Shown here one piece after another: positions 33,147 through 41,643 of a stretch of 64,000 nt of DNA. The notes beneath the pieces are model-generated. The model worked only from the letters and a program-made list of their open reading frames with translations, made no database searches and was not told the origin of the DNA. Within the stretch, counting starts at the first letter, position 1; every line of letters begins with the position of its first letter. Source of the stretch: Devosia limi DSM 17137 (GTDB taxonomy: Bacteria; Pseudomonadota; Alphaproteobacteria; Rhizobiales; Devosiaceae). The DNA is taken from NCBI RefSeq assembly GCF_900128975.1, contig NZ_FQVC01000002.1, forward strand, positions 186,001 to 250,000, in the 5' to 3' direction. A program made the translations under genes and the position numbers.

Positions 33147-34531
33147 CGTATCTTGCCTTCGGTTCTGTCATTTTCGGTCAGGGTCGGATCGGCGTCCGCC
33201 CTCATTGTCTCTGCTACCGGACTGGCATCCGGACTTGTTGCCGCTGCCGGACCACCGTCCGGCCTGGGTTTATAAAGCTTGCCGCGCACGACGGCTTCGC
33301 GGCCGAACCGGGTGCGGACCCGGTCCATGGCGCGCTCGGCAGCCGCCTTGCGTGCCACTGCCGGCTCCAGCAAATCGGCTGGATCCGTGCCATCGGCAGT
33401 ATCGATACCCGAAACGCCGATTCCAATCAGCCGGAATGCAGTGCCGTCGATCTCGCGTGCCAGCAATTGCAGGCCGGTTTCGTAGATCACATTCGTCAGT
33501 TGTGTCGGGATCATCAGGTGACGCGCGCGTGTACGCAAGCGGAAACCGGCAGATTTCAGTTTTAGAGTGACCGTGTCGCCGACAATGTTCTTGGCTTTGA
33601 GCCGTTCGGACAACCGTTCGGTGACATTCAATAACTCGGTCGAGAGCGCCTCAAGCGAGGAGATATCGCTGTTGAAAGTGGTTTCGGAGGAGACGGTCTT
33701 CATTTCGCCGCCGGTAGAAATGCGGCGACTATCCTCACCGCGCGCCAGGCGGGAGAGGCGGGCGCCCATTTCCCCATAGCGACGCATCAGGTTTTCGGGC
33801 GGCTCGTCCTGCAACTGGCCGATGGTGACGAGCCCGTCCTTGCGCAGGGTCTCGGCCAGCACCTTGCCGACGCCGTAGATGAGGCTGATCGGCTTGGGCG
33901 CGAGGAAGGAGACAGTCTCGGCGGCACCGATAACGGCAAAGCCGCGTGGCTTATCGAGATCGGATGCCACCTTGGCGAGGAATTTGTTGTGGCTGAGCCC
34001 GACCGATATGGAGACGCCGATATCGGTTTCGACTGCCTTGGCAAAGCGCGCAAGCACCAGGGCAGGCGGGGCCTTGTGCAGCGCCTGGGTGCCGTTGAGG
34101 TCGAGGAACGCCTCATCGATGGAGAGTGGTTCGACCAAGGGGGTCAAGGCATCCATGTAGCCGCGTATCCGGCGGCTGACCTCGACATATTTGGCCATGT
34201 TCGGCCTGATGATCACTGCATCGGGGCAAAGCTGACGCGCCTTGAACATCGGCATGGCGGAGCGGACGCCAGACTGGCGGGCAATGTAGCAGCAGGTGGA
34301 GACAACGCCGCGCACCCCGCCGCCGATGATCAGCGGCTTGTCGCGCAGGCTGGGATCGTCGCGTTTTTCGACCGAGGCATAAAAGGCATCGCAGTCGACA
34401 TGGGCGATGGAGAGCGAGAACAATTCTTCATGGCTGCGTATCCGGGGTGATCCGCACGTGCCGCAGCGCGCCGGCGCGGCAGCGGCCGTTCCGAACGCGA
34501 GGCAATCACGACAGAGCCAGGGCGCGGCCAT
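33143..34531 (-). CDS. dinB: DNA polymerase IV with N-terminal zinc ribbon
   Basis: A 462-residue Y-family translesion polymerase. The palm begins SIAHVDCDAFYASVEKRDDP with Asp46, and LSIDEAFLDL holds the second catalytic Asp-Glu; the HhH/little-finger parts follow (ISLIYGVGKVLAETL). Unlike E. coli DinB, it starts with a short zinc ribbon, Cys7-x2-Cys10 and Cys23-x2-Cys26, a form found in many rhizobia. The C-terminus extends past the polymerase core with a disordered tail. It follows the DUF3572 gene by three bases. I see no clear LexA box upstream, but did not examine exhaustively. Confidence 0.94.
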   Translation of the reverse strand: MAAPWLCRDCLAFGTAAAAPARCGTCGSPRIRSHEELFSLSIAHVDCDAFYASVEKRDDPSLRDKPLIIGGGVRGVVSTCCYIARQSGVRSAMPMFKARQLCPDAVIIRPNMAKYVEVSRRIRGYMDALTPLVEPLSIDEAFLDLNGTQALHKAPPALVLARFAKAVETDIGVSISVGLSHNKFLAKVASDLDKPRGFAVIGAAETVSFLAPKPISLIYGVGKVLAETLRKDGLVTIGQLQDEPPENLMRRYGEMGARLSRLARGEDSRRISTGGEMKTVSSETTFNSDISSLEALSTELLNVTERLSERLKAKNIVGDTVTLKLKSAGFRLRTRARHLMIPTQLTNVIYETGLQLLAREIDGTAFRLIGIGVSGIDTADGTDPADLLEPAVARKAAAERAMDRVRTRFGREAVVRGKLYKPRPDGGPAAATSPDASPVAETMRADADPTLTENDRTEGKIR

Positions 34532-34534
34532 GGC

Positions 34535-34825
34535 TCACCCGGCAGGATTGAGCTGGTGCCAGACGCGCATGAAGCTTTCGGGCGTCATTGCGGCATTGGC
34601 GCAGAGTGCGAGCAGAATCGATTCGTTTGAGGCAAAGTAGTCGATGAGGCCACGCTGCAGTTGAGCCGAGCCGACTGAGCGCCGCAGGGATGCCGGATCA
34701 TAGCCGGCAAATTCCATGAAGCGCAGCAGATCGTCCGGGTTCTCGGCGAGGTAGCCAAGGCAGGTATCGGCAAGAGAGCCGAGATCGGGCTCGGCTTTAT
34801 GAAGAATTGGCACCAAGGGCCTCAT
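34535..34825 (-). CDS. DUF3572 family protein
   Basis: A 96-residue helical protein of DUF3572, small alphaproteobacterial proteins of unknown role. The pattern CLGYLAENPDDLLRFMEFAG followed by DPASLRRSVGSAQLQRGLIDYFASNE and SILLALCANAAMTPESF matches. The start is uncertain: ATG 34825 gives a sensible N-terminus, but no ribosome-binding site is evident and the frame is open to 34969. It stands upstream of dinB in the same transcript and is divergent from divK. Confidence 0.75.
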   Translation of the reverse strand: MRPLVPILHKAEPDLGSLADTCLGYLAENPDDLLRFMEFAGYDPASLRRSVGSAQLQRGLIDYFASNESILLALCANAAMTPESFMRVWHQLNPAG

Positions 34826-34913
34826 TTGGTGTTTTGTAAGATATTCAATGCTAGCTGAATGAAGCGGCAAAACGAAGCGCTGCAGGCACCGGGACGGTGT
34901 AAAGCGAGGACCA

Positions 34914-35285
34914 ATGCCCAAGACAGTCATGATCGTGGAAGATAACGAGCTCAACATGAAGCTCTTCAACGATCTGCTCGAATCGCGTGGTTATGCCGTG
35001 ATCCAGACTCGTAATGGCATGGAAGCGCTCGATCTTGCACGCGCTCATCATCCCGATCTGATCTTGATGGACATTCAGCTGCCCGAGGTTTCCGGGTTGG
35101 TGGTGACCAAGTGGCTCAAGGATGATGACGAGCTCGCCCATATTCCGGTGATAGCCGTTACCGCATTCGCCATGAAGGGCGACGAGGAGCGGATTCTTCA
35201 AGGCGGCTGTGAGGGTTACATCTCAAAACCCATTTCCGTGCCACACTTTTTGGAAACCATTGCCCACTATATTGGTCCGGCCTGA
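34914..35285 (+). CDS. divK: Single-domain response regulator DivK
   Basis: A 123-residue receiver domain with no output domain. Acidic pocket residues Glu9 and Asp10, the phosphorylated Asp53 in [13 protein letters not shown], and Lys105 in YISKP are all present. The sequence [20 protein letters not shown] and the location just before pleD identify DivK, which in Caulobacter and rhizobia links the kinases PleC and DivJ to CtrA control through DivL. GCGAGG lies six bases before the ATG. A 165-base gap separates it from pleD, so pleD may have some independent expression. Confidence 0.95.
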   Translation: MPKTVMIVEDNELNMKLFNDLLESRGYAVIQTRNGMEALDLARAHHPDLILMDIQLPEVSGLVVTKWLKDDDELAHIPVIAVTAFAMKGDEERILQGGCEGYISKPISVPHFLETIAHYIGPA

Positions 35286-35450
35286 TCGGTAACCGGCGCT
35301 GCTGCTGGCGCCTGCCCGTCGGCGCGGTTTTCTGACCCTCCAGACGCTTCCTGGCGCGTAGGCTCGCTGACCGCGCCTGCATCGATTTGGCGGTTTCGAC
35401 GCCGGCGGTGGACGCTGCCGGCTGGCGACTGGAAACTGGGATCTTCTGCT

Positions 35451-36821
35451 TTGACCGCACGCGTTCTCATCGTCGACGACATTCCAATCAATGTGCGCCT
35501 GCTGCAGGCGCGCTTGGCAGCCGAATATTACGAGGTTGTCACGGCCAGCTCCGGGCCGGAAGCGATCGAGATCTGCAACAGCTCGCAGGTCGATATCGTG
35601 TTGCTGGACGTGATGATGCCCGGCATGGACGGGTTTGAAGTCTGCCGGCGACTGAAAGCCAATCCCAAGACCCACCACGTTCCCGTATTGATGGTGACCG
35701 CGCTGGACCAGCCATCCGATCGGGTGCGCGGGCTGGAAGTCGGGGCCGACGATTTCCTGACCAAGCCTGTCGATGACATGGCGCTGGTGGCGCGGGTCAA
35801 GAGCCTGGTGCGGCTGAAGACGCTGACCGATGAATTGCGGGCGCGGGCGCAGACCGGCCAGCAAATGGCCATCGAGGACGCCCTGCGGGCAATGGACAGC
35901 ACTTCCACCAAGGGTGGCTCGGTGCTGGTCATCGACAGCGATGCGCGCCATGGCGAGCGCGTCAAAAGCTATCTGTCCGACGAACATAATGTGGATGTGC
36001 TGACCGAACCGGCGGATGCCGTGTTCCAGGTGAGCGGTGCAAATTACGAAACGGTACTCATTTCGATGGCGTTGACCGATTTCGATCCGCTGCGGGTTTG
36101 CTCACAGATCCGGACGATGGGGCATACCCGCACGTTGCCAATCATCCTGATGGCCGACGAGGCCGACAAGCCGCTGGTGCTGCGGGCGCTCGATCTGGGA
36201 ATCAATGATTTCGTCATGCGCCCGGTCGAGCGCAATGAACTGGCGGCGCGGGTCCGCACGCAGATACGGCGGCAACGCTACACGCTCGAGTTGCGCGAGA
36301 GCGTCAATACCACCATGGCACAGGCTGTGACCGACGACATGACCGGGCTTTATAACCGGCGCTATTTCGATCGCCACCTCAACGTCATGCTGGGCAAGGC
36401 CCAGCAGCAGGGCCGCGATATGGCGTTGATGATTCTGGACATCGACCACTTCAAGGCGGTCAACGATACGCATGGCCACGATATTGGTGATGCGGTGCTA
36501 AAGGAGTTTGCGCTGCGCCTGAAGCGGAATATCCGCGGCATCGACCTGGCTTGCCGCTTTGGCGGCGAGGAATTCGTGGTGCTGATGCCAGACACCGACT
36601 ATCGGCAGGCCGAGGCGGTGGCGGAGCGGGTGCGTCAATCCATCGGCGATCGCAGTTTCGAGGTTGGGGCAGGGCGCCCGCTGTCGGTGACGGTGTCGGC
36701 GGGGTTGGCGCTCAATGAAACTGCGGCGGACACGCCAGAGACGCTGATCAAGCGGGCCGATGTCGCGCTGTATCGGGCAAAGCGCGAGGGGCGCAATCGC
36801 GTCATCTTCGACGCTGCCTAA
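35451..36821 (+). CDS. pleD: Response regulator diguanylate cyclase PleD
   Basis: A 456-residue protein with REC-REC-GGDEF order, as in Caulobacter PleD. The first receiver has phospho-Asp53 (VLLDVMMPGMDG); the second receiver (about 150-275) lacks a clear Asp and is the adaptor. The cyclase motif GGEEF is at 371-375, and the inhibitory site RGID at 362-365 predicts product feedback. Phosphorylation-driven dimerisation should switch on cyclic-di-GMP synthesis during the swarmer-to-stalked type transition. The start is TTG 35451 (TARVLIVDDIPINVRLLQA); no ATG fits the conserved start. Unusual start and weak ribosome-binding site suggest low translation. Confidence 0.95.
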   Translation: MTARVLIVDDIPINVRLLQARLAAEYYEVVTASSGPEAIEICNSSQVDIVLLDVMMPGMDGFEVCRRLKANPKTHHVPVLMVTALDQPSDRVRGLEVGADDFLTKPVDDMALVARVKSLVRLKTLTDELRARAQTGQQMAIEDALRAMDSTSTKGGSVLVIDSDARHGERVKSYLSDEHNVDVLTEPADAVFQVSGANYETVLISMALTDFDPLRVCSQIRTMGHTRTLPIILMADEADKPLVLRALDLGINDFVMRPVERNELAARVRTQIRRQRYTLELRESVNTTMAQAVTDDMTGLYNRRYFDRHLNVMLGKAQQQGRDMALMILDIDHFKAVNDTHGHDIGDAVLKEFALRLKRNIRGIDLACRFGGEEFVVLMPDTDYRQAEAVAERVRQSIGDRSFEVGAGRPLSVTVSAGLALNETAADTPETLIKRADVALYRAKREGRNRVIFDAA

Positions 36822-37015
36822 GCCCTGGCGTCGTAGTCGGGGCGCAGCAGCGCCAATACGTGGAGATCAGCGGCCAAATTGATGTGCCGCTGGGCGAGGC
36901 TAAGCTTGATTCCAAGTTTAGACATTAGGGTTATTTCTTATACTTAACAAAGCATTACCGGCCGCTATCGCTCGGTATAGCTTGAGTTTTTTCGGCTGCG
37001 CGATAGGGTCCGGTC

Positions 37016-37277
37016 AAGCAGCTGGCACGACTTCTTAGGCAATGCTGCTGATTGTTCCCTACGGTTCCCCCAGGTCCGCCGCAACGCCTGGGTCCGTGGG
37101 GCGGCTGGTCCGAATGTGGACAGAGTGGCCTCTACGACATGCCGCTTCGGACCAGCCACTTTCCCATTTATCATGGTTCCGTCCGCCCGCTGCGTGGGGC
37201 GACGGATCCTTGTCACCGCTTCCCGCTCCCGTCACAGAGCAACAGAAAGCCCCGCATCGTGAGATGCGGGGCTTTTT
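37016..37277 (+). ncRNA. Candidate structured small RNA between pleD and rpmG
   Basis: The 36822-37304 gap has no gene but carries strong secondary structure: CCCAGG/CCTGGG (37069-37074 with 37087-37092); a perfect 12-base-pair stem, 37103-37114 with 37146-37157; a hairpin 37175-37188 with 37197-37209 having one mismatch and one bulge; and a final 13-base-pair terminator with a plus-strand T run. A weak promoter-like pair (TTGAGT 36982-36987, TAGGGT 37004-37009, 16 apart) would give a transcript of about 260 bases. It is not tmRNA, RNase P or SRP RNA by any motif I know. A 6S-like or other alphaproteobacterial RNA is possible. The 5' end is a guess. Confidence 0.35.
37246..37277. terminator. 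Strong hairpin downstream of rpmG
   Basis: AAAGCCCCGCATC (37246-37258) pairs with GATGCGGGGCTTT (37263-37275), loop GTGA, then T residues on the plus strand. It can end the candidate small RNA on the plus strand and rpmG on the minus strand. Confidence 0.9.
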
Positions 37278-37304
37278 GATCGACTAGTCGAGATCGGCGC
37301 CAGA

Positions 37305-37472
37305 TTACTTGATCTTGGCTTCCTTGAACTCGACGTGCTTGCGCACAACCGGATCGTACTTGTTGTACGTGAGCTTCTCGGTCTGGGTGCGGGCGTTCTT
37401 CTTGGTGACGTAGTAGTAGCCAGTATCAGCCGTCGACACGAGCTTGATCTTGACGGAAGCGGCTTTGGCCAT
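37305..37472 (-). CDS. rpmG: 50S ribosomal protein L33
   Basis: A 55-residue L33 beginning [20 protein letters not shown] and ending [11 protein letters not shown]. It lacks the two CxxC zinc motifs of the alternative L33 type; the positions are filled by Tyr/Val and Lys residues, so it is the zinc-independent form. The start follows the family length, though the frame is open upstream. It is monocistronic, followed by a strong terminator, which fits high expression. Confidence 0.96.
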   Translation of the reverse strand: MAKAASVKIKLVSTADTGYYYVTKKNARTQTEKLTYNKYDPVVRKHVEFKEAKIK

Positions 37473-37705
37473 TTGGGTGTCCTCGACAAAACAAGAGGCG
37501 CCGCGAAGGTGCAGCGCTTGAATTTGGGCGCAACCTACGGATTTGCCGCCGGTTGTCAAGTCAGACGATGCAGAACCGCGTAAAGCCGCGGCTGGAAAGA
37601 GTTGGGCCGGGGCGCTGGGTCACCGGCCATCTCGTGGCGTGGCAGGGATTCGGGGGGGCGAATCTCAAGTCGGGAGAGAGAGGAGGCGAGGTGCCCCCTC
37701 AAAGA

Positions 37706-38101
37706 TCAGTCGCGGTGGGCGGGGTCGAAGCCGTGCATGCGCTGGGCCCATTGCAGGCCGACGATGGAGCCCTTGGTGGAGGGCAGGATGGCCAGCGGCA
37801 GGATGATCGCGAGCGGGATCATGGTGTAGAAGTACACCAGCGGATTGACGTGCCAGACCATTTCCATGTGCAGCATCACCGCGACCAGCAGGTGGCCGAC
37901 AATCATGATGGCGATGTAGGGCGGGAAGTCATCGGCGCGGTGGTGGAACAGCTCTTCGCCGCAATTGTTGCATGTATCGGCAACCTTGAGGTAACCGGTG
38001 AACATCTTGCCCGTCCCGCATTGCGGGCACTTGCACAGAGTGCCGCGCCACATGGCCTGGCCAACGCTGCGTTTCTGAAGCGTCTTTACCTGCACGCCCA
38101 T
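37706..38101 (-). CDS. DUF983 family zinc-ribbon membrane protein
   Basis: A 131-residue DUF983 protein. It begins with a treble-clef-like zinc site, Cys25-x2-Cys28 (CPQCGTGKMF) and Cys44-x2-Cys47 (CNNCGEE), then HHRADDFPPYIAIMIVGHLL opens two membrane helices. The pairing of a CxxC ribbon with a two-helix membrane anchor defines the family, whose function is unknown. It starts four bases after the rnr stop and may be translated with it. The region 37473-37705 has no gene. Confidence 0.88.
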   Translation of the reverse strand: MGVQVKTLQKRSVGQAMWRGTLCKCPQCGTGKMFTGYLKVADTCNNCGEELFHHRADDFPPYIAIMIVGHLLVAVMLHMEMVWHVNPLVYFYTMIPLAIILPLAILPSTKGSIVGLQWAQRMHGFDPAHRD

Positions 38102-38105
38102 CGTC

Positions 38106-40388
38106 TCACCTCTTCTTGCGGCCCTTCGGCCCGTAAGACTTAGGTGGGCGCTTTTGGGTGCGCCTAGAAGATGACGGATTGACGCGGGTGCCTTCGGACA
38201 GCAGCTCGAAGCGTAGCGCTCCGGCTACCGGAGCCACTTCCAGCAAGCGGACCAGCACGGTTTCGCCCAAGGCGAACTTCTCGCCCGTACGGTCGCCGAT
38301 CATGGCCTGCTGCTGCTCGTCATAGCGGTAATAGTCCTGGCCGAGGGTGGAGGCCGGGATGAAGCCATCGGCGCCGGTATCGCGCAGGCGCACGAACAGG
38401 CCGGAGCGGGTGACGCCGGAAATGCGGCCCTCGAAGCGCGCGCCAATCTGGCCGGACAGATATTGCGCCAGCAGGCGATCGGCGGTTTCGCGCTCGGCCA
38501 GCATGGCGCGGCGTTCGGTGGCCGAGATGTGCTGGGCAATGCCGGCAAGCGCGAGGGCTTCCTTGTCGCTGAGGCCGTCATCGCCGAGGTCGAGTGCTCG
38601 CACGAGGGCGCGGTGGACAATCAGATCGGCATAGCGGCGAATGGGTGAGGTGAAGTGGGCGTAGCGCTCAAGGTTGAGGCCGAAATGGCCATAATTGTCC
38701 GGCGCGTATTCGGCCTGAGCCTGGCTGCGTAGGACCATTTCACTGACCTGTTCGATATTGCCGGCCTTGCGAGCCTGGCCGAGAATGCCATTGAAATCGC
38801 TGGCGCGGACGGCGTCGGACCTCTTGACTGAGATATCAAGCGAGCCAAGGAAGTCCCGCAGAGCCATGAGCTTTTCGCTGCTGGGCACATCGTGGACGCG
38901 GTAGAGCAGGTTGGTCTTGCGCTGTTCGAGGGTCTGGGCCGCCGCGACATTGGCGGCGATCATCATTTCTTCGATCAGGCGATGGGCATCCAGCCGTTCG
39001 GGCACGTGGATGCGGGCGACCATGCCCTTGTCATCGAGCACGATCTTGCGTTCGGGTAGATCGAGAGCAAGCGGGCCGCGCTGATCGCGGGCCCTGGCCA
39101 TGGCGGCATAGGCCGCCCAGAGCGGCCTGAGGATTCGCTCGAGAATCGGACCGGTCTTGTCGTCGGGATTGCCGTCGATGGCCGTCTGGGCCTGCTGATA
39201 GCTCAGCTTGGCGGCCGAGCGCATCAATACCCTATGGAAGCTGTGGGACTGCTTGTGCCCACCGGCGTCAAAGACCATGCGCACGGCGAGGGCAGCGCGC
39301 GGCACGCCTTCCTTGAGCGAGCACAGGTCATTGGAGATGCGCTCGGGCAGCATCGGCACGACGCGATCGGGGAAATAGACCGAATTGCCACGGAGATAGG
39401 CTTCGCGATCTAGTGCGGTGCCGGGGCGAATGTAAGCAGCAACGTCGGCAATGGCGACATAAACGATGTGGCCGCCGTGATTCTTCTCGTCGGTGTCAGG
39501 CTCGGCATAGACGGCGTCGTCGTGATCCTTGGCATCGAACGGATCGATGGTGATCAGCGGGATATCGCGCCAGTCCTCGCGGCCCTTGAGCGTGGCTTCC
39601 TTGGCCTCTTCGGCCTCGCGGATAACGGCGGCGGGGAAACGGAAGGGGATTTCCAGATTGTGGATGGCGATGAGGCTGATGGCGCCTTCGGACTCGGGAT
39701 TGCCGATCACCGCGGTCACGCGGGCGCGCGGAATCATCAGGCGGCCGGAGAGCTTGACCTCCACTTCCACCAGATCGCCATCGGCGGCATTGAGCAGATC
39801 GCCGAGCGGAATGCGCATTTCCTTCTGCTTGCGATCCACCGGGATAAGTCGAGCGCCGTCCTCATCCATGCGAACGATGCCGATATGGGCGCGGCGGGGC
39901 TTGTCGAGGATCTTCATCGCCTTGGCGGTATAGGCGGGGATCTCGGCGTCGCCGGCATCGATGCGGGCCAGGATGCGGTCGCCGGGGGCGGGGACGACGC
40001 GGGCATCGCGGCCGGCCAGCACCTTGACGGTCGGGCGTTCGCCTTCCTCGTCATTCCACTGCGCCGGATAGGCGTGCAGATTGTCGGGATCGGCATCGGT
40101 GGGAATATCGAGCACGGTGACCGCCGGCAGCGCTGCGGTGCGGCGCAGCGCCTTGCGCGTGCGGGTGATGACGCCGTCGCCCTCAAGCTCCTTCAGCATA
40201 TCCTTGAAGGGCTTGCGTAAATCGCCACGGATGCCGAACACCTTGGCCAGATCGCGCTTGCCCTTGATATCGGTCTGCTCGGCGAGAGCCGCCAGCAGCT
40301 GCTCGCGCGTCGGCAATGCACCGGCGGCGGGCTGACGGGGGCGCTTGGGGCCAGAGGTGTGACGAGGCTTGGTGGGCGGCTTGGGCAT
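38106..40388 (-). CDS. rnr: Ribonuclease R
   Basis: A 760-residue 3'-5' exoribonuclease of the RNB superfamily. The order is a basic N-terminal tail with winged-helix-like part (TREQLLAALAEQ), cold-shock-type OB folds, the RNB catalytic domain with the metal-binding cluster DPFDAKDHDDAVYAE, and a C-terminal S1 domain (GRISGVTRSGLFVRLRDTG) followed by a Lys/Arg-rich end. It degrades structured RNA and works with SmpB-tmRNA in quality control. ATG 40388 is preferred over 40487, because MPKPPTKPRHTSGPK begins the usual basic arm. It precedes the DUF983 gene by four bases. Confidence 0.96.
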   Translation of the reverse strand: MPKPPTKPRHTSGPKRPRQPAAGALPTREQLLAALAEQTDIKGKRDLAKVFGIRGDLRKPFKDMLKELEGDGVITRTRKALRRTAALPAVTVLDIPTDADPDNLHAYPAQWNDEEGERPTVKVLAGRDARVVPAPGDRILARIDAGDAEIPAYTAKAMKILDKPRRAHIGIVRMDEDGARLIPVDRKQKEMRIPLGDLLNAADGDLVEVEVKLSGRLMIPRARVTAVIGNPESEGAISLIAIHNLEIPFRFPAAVIREAEEAKEATLKGREDWRDIPLITIDPFDAKDHDDAVYAEPDTDEKNHGGHIVYVAIADVAAYIRPGTALDREAYLRGNSVYFPDRVVPMLPERISNDLCSLKEGVPRAALAVRMVFDAGGHKQSHSFHRVLMRSAAKLSYQQAQTAIDGNPDDKTGPILERILRPLWAAYAAMARARDQRGPLALDLPERKIVLDDKGMVARIHVPERLDAHRLIEEMMIAANVAAAQTLEQRKTNLLYRVHDVPSSEKLMALRDFLGSLDISVKRSDAVRASDFNGILGQARKAGNIEQVSEMVLRSQAQAEYAPDNYGHFGLNLERYAHFTSPIRRYADLIVHRALVRALDLGDDGLSDKEALALAGIAQHISATERRAMLAERETADRLLAQYLSGQIGARFEGRISGVTRSGLFVRLRDTGADGFIPASTLGQDYYRYDEQQQAMIGDRTGEKFALGETVLVRLLEVAPVAGALRFELLSEGTRVNPSSSRRTQKRPPKSYGPKGRKKR

Positions 40389-40513
40389 AGTGGGCTTTCT
40401 GACGATACACGCGATAGATAGGGCAATCCGCGCGCGATTGCCAATTTGGATTGCGCCGGGGCGGGCATTGGGCTTGCCTTGCGCCAATCATAGTGATTCC
40501 GGGGTGCCTTTCG

Positions 40514-41563
40514 ATGACTGACATTGCGTTCTTTGACGGCCACAACGACACGCTGCTGCGGCTGCTGGAAGGGCCGGGCGCCGACAAAACGCAAGCCTTC
40601 ATCGCGGGTAGTGCAGACGGGCATCTCGACCTGCCACGGGCACGGAAGGCGGGCATGGCGGGCGGGTTCTTTGCGATGTTCCCGCCGCCGGTAAAGGGCA
40701 ATCTGGCCGGGGTGTTCGCGCAGGCCGCCAATCCGAAATCGGACCTGCCGCCAAACCTGGCGCTGGCGGATGCAATGGCCTCGACCATGGCGATGACCTC
40801 GATCCTGCTGCGGCTGGAAAGGGCGGGCGCGGTGGCGATCTGCCGGAACGCCGCCGAGGTCAAATCAGCGATTCATCGGAATCACTTGGCGGCGATCCTT
40901 CACATCGAGGGTGCGGAGGCGATCGACCCCGATCTGGACGCGCTGGACGTGCTTTACGCGGCGGGTCTACGTTCGATTGGCATTGTCTGGAGCCGGGCCA
41001 ATGACTTTGGCACTGGCGTGCCGCTGCGGCACAATGCCGATCCCGATATCGGGCCGGGACTGACCGATGCCGGCAAGGCTTTGGTGCGGGCGTGCAACGG
41101 GCTGGGCGTGATGATCGACCTGTCCCATCTCAATGCGGCGGGCTTCCGCGACGTTGCGGCAATTAGCGACAAGCCGCTGGTGGCAACGCATTCCAACGTC
41201 CATGCGATCAGCCCGCATGCGCGCAATCTGGTGGATTGGCAATTGGCGGCGATTGCCGAGAGCAAGGGGCTGGTGGGCGTGAACTACGCCACCGGGTTCC
41301 TGCGACCGGATGGGCAGTTCCGCGCCGACACGTCGATGGAACTGGTGGTCAGGCACCTGGATGGGCTGGTGGAGGCGCTGGGCGAGGATGGCGTGGCGCT
41401 GGGCTCGGATTTCGACGGCGCGATGATTCCGGCGGAGATGGTCGATGTGACCGGCGTGCCAAAGCTGCTGCAAGCCCTCTTGGACAAGGGCTATGGCGAG
41501 CCACTGGTGCGCAAGATCGCGATGGGGAACTGGCTGTCGATGATTGAGCGGACGATGGGGTGA
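40514..41563 (+). CDS. Membrane dipeptidase family (M19) metallopeptidase
   Basis: A 349-residue M19 renal-dipeptidase-type enzyme. Metal ligands are His10 and Asp12 in FDGHNDTLLRL, the bridging Glu in ILHIEGAEAIDPD, and His residues in DLSHLNAAGF and VATHSNVHAI. The late LGSDFDGA holds the catalytic-site Asp. No signal peptide is visible, so it is cytoplasmic. Substrates are dipeptides, including those with D-residues. The gene is the only plus-strand gene between rnr and topA, interrupting a block that is otherwise on the minus strand, and ends in a palindromic repeat. Confidence 0.9.
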   Translation: MTDIAFFDGHNDTLLRLLEGPGADKTQAFIAGSADGHLDLPRARKAGMAGGFFAMFPPPVKGNLAGVFAQAANPKSDLPPNLALADAMASTMAMTSILLRLERAGAVAICRNAAEVKSAIHRNHLAAILHIEGAEAIDPDLDALDVLYAAGLRSIGIVWSRANDFGTGVPLRHNADPDIGPGLTDAGKALVRACNGLGVMIDLSHLNAAGFRDVAAISDKPLVATHSNVHAISPHARNLVDWQLAAIAESKGLVGVNYATGFLRPDGQFRADTSMELVVRHLDGLVEALGEDGVALGSDFDGAMIPAEMVDVTGVPKLLQALLDKGYGEPLVRKIAMGNWLSMIERTMG

Positions 41564-41602
41564 TGGGGCGGGGCGCGCTGGTGGCGCGCCTTCCTTCACC
41601 CA

Positions 41603-41636
41603 CGAAGTCATTCCCGCGCAGGTGGGAATGACTTCG
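41603..41636. repeat. Palindromic intergenic repeat, may terminate the dipeptidase gene
   Basis: CGAAGTCATTCCC (41603-41615) pairs perfectly with GGGAATGACTTCG (41624-41636), loop of eight. The inner GTCATTCCC...GGGAATGAC is a form of the widespread proteobacterial intergenic repeat also seen at 30626 and 44484. It lies between the convergent dipeptidase and topA stops. Confidence 0.75.
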
Positions 41637-41643
41637 TAATTAC

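Noticed and set aside
36944..36958. CtrA box (TTAA-N7-TTAC) downstream of pleD
   Set aside because: One mismatch to TTAA-N7-TTAA and such near-matches arise by chance in AT-rich gaps; kept only as a weak possibility.
37021..37040. Sigma-54 promoter (CTGGCACGA) in the pleD-rpmG gap
   Set aside because: The GC element does not fall at the required spacing from the GG.
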